Positions 22,166 to 29,766 of a stretch of DNA of 64,000 nt are shown here, piece after piece. The stretch covers positions 468,794 through 532,793 of the forward strand of contig CAUYUJ010000847.1 in assembly GCA_963575745.1 (NCBI GenBank). Direction: 5' to 3'. The DNA comes from Prorocentrum cordatum. Lineage: Eukaryota > Sar > Dinophyceae > Prorocentrales > Prorocentraceae. Below the pieces are notes generated by a model. The model worked only from the letters and a program-made list of their open reading frames with translations, was not told where the DNA came from and did no database searches. Position numbers and translations under genes: made by a program. How positions within the stretch are numbered: the first letter of the stretch is position 1; every line of letters begins with the position of its first letter.

Positions 22166-22217
22166 TGTTAACATGCAAGCATGCGTGTGACAGGGGAGGA
22201 ATAGTAACCCTGCTGCC

Positions 22218-22228
22218 TTTGGCTCAAG
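22218..22228 (+). promoter_or_regulatory. Spliced-leader-like 11-mer TTTGGCTCAAG
   Basis: Identical to the last 11 bases of the conserved 22-nt dinoflagellate spliced leader, which ends TTTTGGCTCAAG. The upstream bases match only partly. It is repeated in the 3' LTR at 32305-32315. It could be a relict leader captured through a trans-spliced transcript, or a splice acceptor. Function is inferred. Confidence 0.4.
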
Positions 22229-22273
22229 TGTTTAACGGTCGAAGCTACATAGACCTGCTTTGCCGTTCGGGAG

Positions 22274-22280
22274 TATAAAG
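22274..22280 (+). promoter_or_regulatory. Candidate TATA-like promoter motif
   Basis: TATAAAG sits about 60 bp before the LTR end, a reasonable place for the element promoter. Dinoflagellate host promoters usually lack TATA boxes, so confidence is modest. The same motif is at 32361-32367. Confidence 0.35.
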
Positions 22281-22340
22281 GTGACCTATCGTTATCATTG
22301 TCGCCAAGCTCCCGTGCAGAACCCTCCTCGGGGTTTTGCA

Positions 22341-22356
22341 TGGTAGCGGAGCGCGG
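22341..22356 (+). other. Primer binding site, initiator-Met-tRNA type
   Basis: TGGTAGCGGAGCGCGG begins at the base after the 5' LTR. Its complement ends in CCGCTACCA, the form expected of an initiator Met tRNA acceptor end with CCA. The gag start codon follows only five bases later, so the leader is extremely short (21 nt). Confidence 0.7.
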
Positions 22357-22361
22357 TTGCC

Positions 22362-24971
22362 ATGGCAGCGGCAGCGGCAGCTGCGGCCAGACCTGGACAG
22401 GGCGACCCGCCAGTTAATCTCAATGTGCCGGAAGACAGAGATGCATGGGTCAACATGGACCCGAATCGATTCAACGATCTATGCGAGCAAGCATACATGA
22501 ACGGAGACTTCAGTTACGTTCAGACGGCGCTACTCGCGAACCACTTCGGACTCGCAACGTTCATTAACGAGCGAGTAGCACAGGATCGAAGGGAGGTATC
22601 GAACGCCGAAGCATTCAAAATGTTACAGAGTGCCCACAAGACCAACAGTATGCTGTTAGCGATCACAAAGAGAAACGCTGCACTCGAAAGGGATGCTCGT
22701 AGATTGGTGGAAAGAGTCACCGAGTTGGAGACCAACAGTGAAGTACAAGAAAAGTTGATCGAAAGGTTTGGTCAGATCTCGGAAGCAATCAAAGGAGGAA
22801 GCGGAAACAAGCACGGGAGCAGTAAACCGATAAGCGAATATAAAGCATTACAGGCGCTAAAGAACTTCAGTGGGGAAAGAGCAAAGTTCAGAGACTGGAA
22901 CGACAAATTCTTGAACGCACTAGCCCAAGTGAAGCCGAGTTACCGACCGGCACTGAAAATGCTAAACAAGAAGCTGGAGACGCTTGACGGAGTTGTACCA
23001 GAGGAGGACGATGACGACATCATACGCATAATGAACGGTCGATTAACTGCAAGTGAGTACCTGAAGGCAAGTCAAGCCAAACAAGCCGAGGACGACAACA
23101 AAGGCGAATATGAGTTTACCGAGGGAGACAAAACTCAGATGGAAGAAGACTCATGGCACATTCTGAACGAGAAACTTGAAGGTGCGGAGGCCAGAGGAAA
23201 ATTAAAGGTACTGCTGGATGGAGATGGAATCATGGCTTGGCAAAAGGTTTACAAATGGTACTCGGCGGTAACCGGAGCGACCTTATCATCAAAAATGACG
23301 CATGCCATGAATCCTGAACCGCCCAAGAAGATCACTGACACTGTTACCCGACTTGAGGAATGGAGCGCACTGGCAGAAAATATTGAGAAATATGGCAAAG
23401 ATTACTCGCTGCCTCTTCCTTTCAAAGTCACCGCGCTCAGGGCCATAATGGTGCACGCGAATGACTGGTTTGACGAATGGCAGCAGGCATGTTGGCGAAC
23501 GCCTGACGCGCTTAACATTGACTCATTTCAGAAATTGTACTCAAAGTGCGAAGACTGGGCGCGTAAAAAGAAACTTGACTCAGATACGAAAAATAAGGAT
23601 GCAATGGACATTGGGAATATCAACGAGATGAGTCAAGGGTCCGAAAATGTTTGGGACCAAACAGGATGGGTTGACGAAGATGGAAACTGGTGGTCAGAGG
23701 ATGGATCGTGGAATCACGGGTCCTGGGCCAATGAGAGTGACGGTGGAGAATATGAAGAAATTGACGCCGTAAACAAAGGCAAGGGTAAAGGAACGGGCCC
23801 CAGGTGTTACAATTGTGGAGGCATGGGCCATTTAGCCAGGAACTGCACGAGACCTAAACAGTTCACCAAAGGAGGTAAAGGTGGCAAGGGCGGAAAAGGC
23901 AAAGGTTACCGAGCCACTTACGGATCCTATGTGAAAGGTAAGATCGGAGGCAAACAGGGAGGTAAAGGAAGTAGCTCGTGGGGAGGAAGCTACGGAAGCC
24001 AAGGGAAGTTCACCCCGCACAGCGAGCGTGAATGTTACAAGTGTGGCGGAAAAGGGCATATCGCCATTAACTGTCCGGGCTCCAAGAAGACCGCCAACGA
24101 AGTTGAGCAAGAGAAACCTGTAGTGAACGCCGAGATTGAACAAACCACCTCGTTCGGCCAACCACAGCACGTTCTCAGCGTCGAGATGAAGGAAGCAATG
24201 AACGTGCCGCTAGACCAGCCTGCAATCGAGGAGGTTAACGAGAAATGGGACCTGCCCTATTACGCAAGAAAGAAGACGGCACGTAACAACGCGGTAAACT
24301 TGAGAAGAATCTATCAGGAACACCAGTACAACGGGGACTGTAATCATACTAGTCAGTGGGACCAGAGAATAAGTAAAAGCGTGAGGCAGGAAAAAAGTTG
24401 GCTGGCGAAGTGCAAGGAAATTGGGCTAATTGAGATGCGGGGATGTGATCCAGAGATTAACGCAGTGCCACCGCCAAGTGCAACACATGAGACGATCGTG
24501 GTTACCGTGGACTCCGGCGCCTACAACACAGTGGGACCCCCCAAAGTTGGCACTCATTTCCCTATTAAGCATACGGACGCGTCAAAGCAGGGACGACACT
24601 ACAGTGCAGCAAATGGAACCGCGATAAAGAATTATGGCCAACGAGTGATCACAGGTAAAAATGAGCATGGGAACGCCGTCAGTATGCCGATTCAGGTAGC
24701 AGAGGTCAACAAAGTCCTAGGATCGGTCAGAGAGATGGTAAACGCTGGAAATAGAGTGGTATTCGACAAGGATCCTAACGGGATGTCCCTGAGCCACATC
24801 ATGAACAAGGCGACTGGTAAGTTAACGGCCATCCATGAGAAGAATGGCACATTCCAGTTCAACATCACAGTACCGAAGGGACCAGCGGAGGCCGTCAATC
24901 CCAGGAGCGAAGTGAACGTGACTGAGGGTTTTCCGCGGCCGGGAACCCTGGAGGCGGATCTGTTCTACTAA
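22362..24971 (+). CDS. gag-pro: Gag-protease polyprotein
   Basis: 869 residues from an ATG in good context (gccATGG) 21 nt after the LTR. Order: Ala-rich start; predicted coiled coil about residues 105-145; a copia-type capsid region from about 165 to 440 (NFSGERAKFRDW is typical); an acidic Trp-rich stretch; two CCHC zinc knuckles, CYNCGGMGHLARNC (about residue 482) and CYKCGGKGHIAINC (about 558), separated by a Gly/Lys-rich RNA-binding linker; then an aspartic protease with VDSGAYN (Asp about 717). Gag packages the element RNA into cytoplasmic particles and the protease cleaves the polyproteins. The frame is intact. The stop at 24969-24971 lies 46 nt into the region where the -1 pol frame is open, so a fraction of ribosomes probably shift into pol at 24926. 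Confidence 0.93.
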   Translation: MAAAAAAAARPGQGDPPVNLNVPEDRDAWVNMDPNRFNDLCEQAYMNGDFSYVQTALLANHFGLATFINERVAQDRREVSNAEAFKMLQSAHKTNSMLLAITKRNAALERDARRLVERVTELETNSEVQEKLIERFGQISEAIKGGSGNKHGSSKPISEYKALQALKNFSGERAKFRDWNDKFLNALAQVKPSYRPALKMLNKKLETLDGVVPEEDDDDIIRIMNGRLTASEYLKASQAKQAEDDNKGEYEFTEGDKTQMEEDSWHILNEKLEGAEARGKLKVLLDGDGIMAWQKVYKWYSAVTGATLSSKMTHAMNPEPPKKITDTVTRLEEWSALAENIEKYGKDYSLPLPFKVTALRAIMVHANDWFDEWQQACWRTPDALNIDSFQKLYSKCEDWARKKKLDSDTKNKDAMDIGNINEMSQGSENVWDQTGWVDEDGNWWSEDGSWNHGSWANESDGGEYEEIDAVNKGKGKGTGPRCYNCGGMGHLARNCTRPKQFTKGGKGGKGGKGKGYRATYGSYVKGKIGGKQGGKGSSSWGGSYGSQGKFTPHSERECYKCGGKGHIAINCPGSKKTANEVEQEKPVVNAEIEQTTSFGQPQHVLSVEMKEAMNVPLDQPAIEEVNEKWDLPYYARKKTARNNAVNLRRIYQEHQYNGDCNHTSQWDQRISKSVRQEKSWLAKCKEIGLIEMRGCDPEINAVPPPSATHETIVVTVDSGAYNTVGPPKVGTHFPIKHTDASKQGRHYSAANGTAIKNYGQRVITGKNEHGNAVSMPIQVAEVNKVLGSVREMVNAGNRVVFDKDPNGMSLSHIMNKATGKLTAIHEKNGTFQFNITVPKGPAEAVNPRSEVNVTEGFPRPGTLEADLFY
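24926..24957 (+). promoter_or_regulatory. Programmed -1 ribosomal frameshift site (slippery GGGTTTT plus hairpin)
   Basis: In the gag frame the bases read G GGT TTT at 24926-24932, a legal X XXY YYZ heptamer. The -1 frame has a TGA at 24923-24925 and is open from 24926 onward, so the heptamer sits on the first bases of the overlap. After a 6-nt spacer, CCGGG (24939-24943) can pair with CCTGG (24947-24951) around a 3-nt loop, with CCGC/GCGG (24933-24936 and 24954-24957) able to extend it. Frameshifting itself is inferred. Confidence 0.7.
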
Positions 24972-27520
24972 GCCCCCCGTCACCCGTAAGACCAAGCGAA
25001 AACTTAAACGTCTTTAATACCGAAGGAGACGAAGGGAGTGAAAGTGGGGGCAACGATAGTGAGTTAAGTGATGTGGAAGATGTATTTGTGGGTGATGAAG
25101 CGGAGTTACCAATGAAAGTTTACTGTGACATGAGGCCCTCAAGGGAGGAAGTTGAAGCGCATACCACGACGCATTTACCTTACCGAAGCTGGTGCCCACA
25201 TTGCGTCAGAGGGAAAGCGCGCAGACGCAATCACCGTAGACGCAAAAGAGAGGGGAACGGGAACGTGCCAGTGATTTCAATGGACTACATGTGGCTTAAA
25301 GGAAGAAAAGATGAAGGTGAAAGCACCAGCAATGGCAACCCGATTTTGGTCATGCATTGCAGAGAGACCAAATTGACTTGGAGCAGAGTGTTAATGAAAA
25401 AGGGAGTGGACTCGTACTCGGTAAAAGTAGGATGTGACATGATAAGTTTTACCGGATACAAGAAAGTGATACTCAAAAGTGATGGGGAAGCGGCAATCAC
25501 AGCATTGGCCAATAGGATTAAAGCTTCGTGTGATCTTGACATGGGAGTTGAGGTCAGCCCAGTGGGCGACTCAAAGGCCAACGGCGAAATTGAGAGAGCC
25601 GTTAGGACAGTGCAGGGTCAGGTCAGAACGTTAAAGAGCGCCTTAGACGCCAATTATAAAACTGAGTTTGGTGTAAGCCATCAGATAATACCTTGGCTGG
25701 TGAGCTACGCGTCCTCTTTGATTAACAAGTTCACAATAGACACGGATGGAGAGACGGCTCGTGAGAGGTGCAGGGGACGAAAATTTAACAAGCAAATCCC
25801 AGAGTTTGGTGGGTGTGTCATGTATTTAAAGACACCTGCGCACAAAGGCCGTGAGAAGCTCGAAATGAGATGGGAAAGTGGAGTGTTTCTAGGCATAAAC
25901 GAGAAAAGTCAAGAGCTAATTATTGGGACGCCCAATGGTGCAATCAAGGCGCACGAGTTTAAAAGAAAAGGAAGTGAGGCGGAAAGATGGAATATTGCCG
26001 AGACTACCGAAATAAAGGGGTTACCTTGGCAGCCGGACCCGAGCACGGCGGGAATGGAATTGCAGTCTAGGATCATGGTACCCATGGATCTACCAGAGCA
26101 AGAGTTAACTGCGCCTGAGACGAAGCCACTCATTGCAAGAGGGATTGCAGTTAAAAAGCACGAATACTTGAAAATGGGACCGACGCCAGGGTGTCACGGA
26201 TGTAAATGCCTCGTGAGAGGAGACAAAGAGCACAAGCCGCATAACGCCGATTGCAGGGCTCGAGTTATTGAATGGTTAAAGAAACAAGAGAGCCCGAGCA
26301 TCCAAGCAAGACTAGCGTCTGCACAGTTAAGGCTTGGGAGTAAAAGTCGTGCACCAGAAAATCGTGAACAAGAATCAGTAAGTCAAGCGAAGAAACTGAG
26401 GATCAATGTACCACCTCCGCCGAGCGCCAAAGTTGAGGAACCTAAGGACGAGTGGGTAATAAAGGGAAACAAAGTTATATGTCAGCACCGACGACCGAGG
26501 AAAGAGTTAGCCTTCCCCACCAATGGTGGGTGTCCAGTGGACTGGGACAAACTTAAGCCTAAGAGATATACCCACGCGATCATGATTGACGGCGGCAAGA
26601 TACATGAGCACGAAGATGCTTGGTATGGTAAAGATGGAGACGATCAAACATGGGCTATGGGAAACCCCTTTAACGGTTACTGGACCGGATGGACCGAGTT
26701 CGAAGTAGAAGATGAAGAAATGAAAGATTCCCCGAGTAAACCCATTAAACGAAAAGCAGAGGACGATCATGACAAAGAAGATCAACAGGCAACTCAGCAT
26801 CGGCAACTTGACATGGAACAAGATGAAGAAATGTCAGAAGTAAACGACATCAAATTGGGGCTCAACGTGATGGGATTTGACTCTGAACTGGTTGAATGGT
26901 TGACAAGTGGTGAACTGAACATCGTACGTCAATTAAACGAAGTAAGGAGAGCCACCAGGCTCCATGGGGCATGCCAACACGAGACTCAGGCGCACGTGAC
27001 CGAGGCGTATTCGCCGGTAAGAGTTACTGGAATGGCCGAAAAAATGGGATTGTTACCGGGATTGGCAATGGACTTAACGACGCGAGACCAACATGGTAAC
27101 CCATGGGATTTTAATGTGCCAGCCATGCGTGCGAAAGCAAAAAAGATTGTCAAATCCAAAGCAGCCCTGCTACTGGTGGTGAGCCCCACGTGCGCAGCCT
27201 TCAGCAGACTCCAAACGTTCAACTTCAAAAGATTAGGTGCCGACCGCGTGAAACAGATGTTGGATTACGGGATCAGGCATTTGACGTTTGCGATGGAGCT
27301 TTGCGAAATTCAACGGCGAAATGGGTTATACTTTCTGTTTGAACACCCTGCAGGAGCAACCAGCTGTGGCACTTCAACGGTGCAACGGCTACTCAGAAAC
27401 AAGGATGTCAAAGTATACGATGGAGATTTGTGCTGTTACGACTTAAAGCAGATGGTCAAAGGCGAAGAGATGTTCATTAAGAAACCTACCAAGTTCATGA
27501 CGAACAGTTCAGCCATCTGA
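24926..27520 (+). CDS. pol: Pol, part 1: integrase and methyltransferase-like domain
   Basis: 864 codons in the -1 frame relative to gag, with no needed ATG of its own (the open frame begins at the slippery site). An acidic linker leads to integrase: a compact HHCC zinc motif (His 25160 and 25172, Cys 25193 and 25202), then catalytic Asp in SMDYMW (25283), Asp in KSDGE (25481) and Glu in NGEIER (25592), that is D, D-x36-E. A variable C-terminal integrase region follows. From about 26995 to 27517 lies a region unlike integrase or RT. It has SPVRVTGMAEKMGLLPG, then SPTCAAFS with Cys at 27191, then YFLFEHPAGAT at about 27332-27364. The spacing recalls C5-methyltransferase motifs I, IV (PCQ) and VI (ENV), but with Thr-Cys and Glu-His-Pro. 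The frame ends at TGA 27518-27520, yet coding continues in the same frame beyond it, so this stop is probably a nonsense mutation. Confidence 0.85.
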   Translation, partial: GFSAAGNPGGGSVLLSPPSPVRPSENLNVFNTEGDEGSESGGNDSELSDVEDVFVGDEAELPMKVYCDMRPSREEVEAHTTTHLPYRSWCPHCVRGKARRRNHRRRKREGNGNVPVISMDYMWLKGRKDEGESTSNGNPILVMHCRETKLTWSRVLMKKGVDSYSVKVGCDMISFTGYKKVILKSDGEAAITALANRIKASCDLDMGVEVSPVGDSKANGEIERAVRTVQGQVRTLKSALDANYKTEFGVSHQIIPWLVSYASSLINKFTIDTDGETARERCRGRKFNKQIPEFGGCVMYLKTPAHKGREKLEMRWESGVFLGINEKSQELIIGTPNGAIKAHEFKRKGSEAERWNIAETTEIKGLPWQPDPSTAGMELQSRIMVPMDLPEQELTAPETKPLIARGIAVKKHEYLKMGPTPGCHGCKCLVRGDKEHKPHNADCRARVIEWLKKQESPSIQARLASAQLRLGSKSRAPENREQESVSQAKKLRINVPPPPSAKVEEPKDEWVIKGNKVICQHRRPRKELAFPTNGGCPVDWDKLKPKRYTHAIMIDGGKIHEHEDAWYGKDGDDQTWAMGNPFNGYWTGWTEFEVEDEEMKDSPSKPIKRKAEDDHDKEDQQATQHRQLDMEQDEEMSEVNDIKLGLNVMGFDSELVEWLTSGELNIVRQLNEVRRATRLHGACQHETQAHVTEAYSPVRVTGMAEKMGLLPGLAMDLTTRDQHGNPWDFNVPAMRAKAKKIVKSKAALLLVVSPTCAAFSRLQTFNFKRLGADRVKQMLDYGIRHLTFAMELCEIQRRNGLYFLFEHPAGATSCGTSTVQRLLRNKDVKVYDGDLCCYDLKQMVKGEEMFIKKPTKFMTNSSAI
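26995..27517 (+). other. Methyltransferase-like domain inserted between integrase and RT
   Basis: See pol part 1. A Cys in a SPTCAAFS loop after a hydrophobic strand (ALLLVV), and an aromatic-rich strand ending EHP, sit where C5 cytosine methyltransferases have PCQ and ENV. The Gly-rich SAM loop is weak (MGLLPGLAMDLTT). Cytosine methyltransferases captured by dinoflagellate retrotransposons are known. Whether this one descends from such a capture, and whether it is active, is inference. It might instead be a distinct fold. Confidence 0.45.
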
Positions 27521-29663
27521 CATGAGTTAAGTTGGAAATGTAAAGGGCAACATCAACACATGGAGTTAACTGGTGGCGGTAGGACGCACAGATCAGAGGT
27601 CTACCCAGATAAACTGTGTCGAGCGATACTGAAAGGACTTATAAAGCAAATGAAGATCGACGGTCGTCAAGGGGGTACATTTAAAGAAGAAGAAGTAGCG
27701 AGCATGGAAGTCGAAGAAGAAGAACAAAGTGAGGCGCAGATAAGCGAGATTAACTGGGCATGTGAACATGAGAACGAAGATAGGAAGCACAAGCACCAGT
27801 TAACGTGGACGAGGAGAGATTATGGAACACAAAGATTAATGTTGCCGGGACCAAGTGGACCACAATGGAGTTCATGCATTAGGAGAATTACCGCTAACAT
27901 AGACACCGGGAAGATTATCGAGGACAGGCCTGTGAACGAGATCACAGGGAAAGAGAGAAGGAGGATGTTTAAGAAGGGACCAGTTAACACCTCCACCACC
28001 TTTACGTATGAAGCTGTCGGCGAAATTGCTCCACACAGGTGGAAGTGCTGCGCATGTGAGCATGAGGGATGGCTCAAGACGCCTAGTACATGTGAGGCGT
28101 GCGAAAGAACTGGTACAGTTAACCCTCTCCCAATGAACACGATCAACGTTGTCCACAAAGAAAATGGAGAGATTACTCAAGCTTGGGATGATGTCACAGG
28201 AAACGAGCTCGACCCTAAATTGACTGTGAAAGCACGTCAAGAAGAAATGGAACAATTCAGAAAACACAAAGTTCACGAGAAAGTGAAAGAGGAAGTGTGC
28301 TGGCAAATCACGGGGAAGGCGCCCATCGGAACCAGATGGATAGACATCAACAAAGGAGATGAGTTAAGCCCAGACCACAGATCAAGGCTGGTAGCCCAGC
28401 AAGTTAAATACAACTCCAAAGAAAAGAACATATTCGCAGCTACACCTCCACTGGAGGCACAAAAACTGCTTTTCTCAATGGCAGTTACCGAGGGAGTTGG
28501 ATTCACGAACGGTGAGCGTGAGAAAGGATTAAAGCTAGCATTCATTGACATCAAACGAGCTTACTTTTACGCTCCAGCAAAGAAAGACATATTTATCAGG
28601 TTACCAGACGAAGACTATGAACCAGGTATGTGCGGAAAGCTGTTAAAATCAATGTACGGAACCAGAGACGCTGCGAGCAACTGGGAGGACTGTTACATGG
28701 ACTTTGCTAACGAGGCTGGGTTCAAGAGCGGAATTGCGTCACCATGTGTGTTCAAGCTGGAGAGTCGAGCGTTATGGTTAACAGTTCATGGAGATGATTT
28801 CACGCTGTTAGGAGGTGATCATGATCTCGACTGGTTTGAAAATAAAATCAAGGAGGAGTTTGAAGTGAAAGTGAGAGGACGACTTGGACCAGGGAAGGAG
28901 GACATGAAAGCGATCAGAATTCTTAACAGGATTGTGGAATGGACGAAGGAAGGATTGAGGTATGAGGCAGATCAAAGGCATGCAGAGATAATTGTGAAAG
29001 AGCTTGAGCTAGAAGGAGTAAAGGTGAGGACTGAAGTGCCAGGTGAGCGAATTCCAGTTGAAGAGGGAGATGAGGAAGAACTTTCGCCCAACATGACTAA
29101 AAGATATCAAGCGTTGACGGCCAGAGCAAATTACTTAGCTCAGGACAGGTCTGACATACAGTATTCGGTAAAGGAACTCGCTAGGACCATGTCAAAGCCC
29201 ACGATGAGTTCTTGGAAGGGTTTAGTCAAGTTAGGAAAGTATTTGAAGTACCACAGCAGAAGCAGCTATGTGTATCAATATCAGGAGCAGCCCCAAGAAT
29301 TAACTATTTGGACTGACACGGATTACGCAGGATGTAAGCGAACGAGAAAGTCTACGAGTGGAGGAGTAGTGATGTGGGGTAAACATCTCATAAAATCTTG
29401 GAGCACGACTCAGAGTGTCATCGCATTATCGTCATTATCGTCGAGGCTTGGGGAAAGTAAGACATATCGAGGTGTGTCAATTGTGGTTGCAGCAGAAAGT
29501 TAAGGAGGGAGTGATTCGTATTGTGAAAGTAGGGACACACGAGAATGCAGCAGATGCGTTGACCAAGTATGTCAGTCGTGAAAGCATGAGCACACATCTA
29601 CGAAACACGAATCAATGTGCATCAACAGGCAGGCATGAGCTTGCGCCAGCTACCGAATGTTGA
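27521..29663 (+). pseudogene. pol: Pol, part 2: zinc motif, reverse transcriptase and broken RNase H
   Basis: Same frame as part 1 after the single TGA. There is a Cys4 motif (CCACEHEG then CEACERTG, about 28048-28110) ahead of the copia-type reverse transcriptase. RT motifs: FIDIKRAYF with catalytic Asp at 28547, and VHGDDF at about 28784-28801 in place of YVDD, a form usual in dinoflagellate copia elements. RNase H begins normally (TDTDYAGCKRTRKSTSGG, about 29312-29370; LIKSWSTTQSVIALSS). At about 29424-29442 it runs through a doubled attatcgtc and loses an estimated 50 residues including catalytic acidic positions. The frame moves (ORF stop at 29501-29503) and the RNase H C-terminus (KVRHIEVCQLWLQ, ADALTKY) resumes in another frame to 29663. 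This copy cannot make a normal RNase H. Confidence 0.88.
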
Positions 29664-29766
29664 TGTACCGAATGTTGATGTTCGCAGCTCATTTCTATCA
29701 AGCAAACTGCAGCTATTAAAGGCCTTCTCCACCCATTACCTCTCGCTCTTGGGCGTGAACGAAGGC

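Larger units (their letters stand above)
22166..22340 (+). repeat. 5' LTR (175 bp)
   Basis: Begins TGTTAACA and ends TTTTGCA. It includes a possible promoter, TATAAAG at 22274-22280, and a segment resembling the 3' end of the dinoflagellate spliced leader at 22218-22228. Very short for an LTR. The U3/R/U5 borders cannot be set from sequence alone. Confidence 0.95.

Noticed and set aside
22218-22228. Functional spliced-leader RNA gene
   Set aside because: Only the last 11 bases match; the 5' part of the leader, a donor GT context and an SL-RNA body are not present.
25073-25075. GTG as an independent start of pol
   Set aside because: The pol frame is open and protein-like back to the slippery site at 24926, so entry by frameshift is more likely than initiation at GTG.
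29617-29766. Upstream start of the post-pol ORF at a GTG (29617)
   Set aside because: The region overlaps the RNase H C-terminus in another frame; ATG 29767 in good context is a more plausible start for a nuclear gene.
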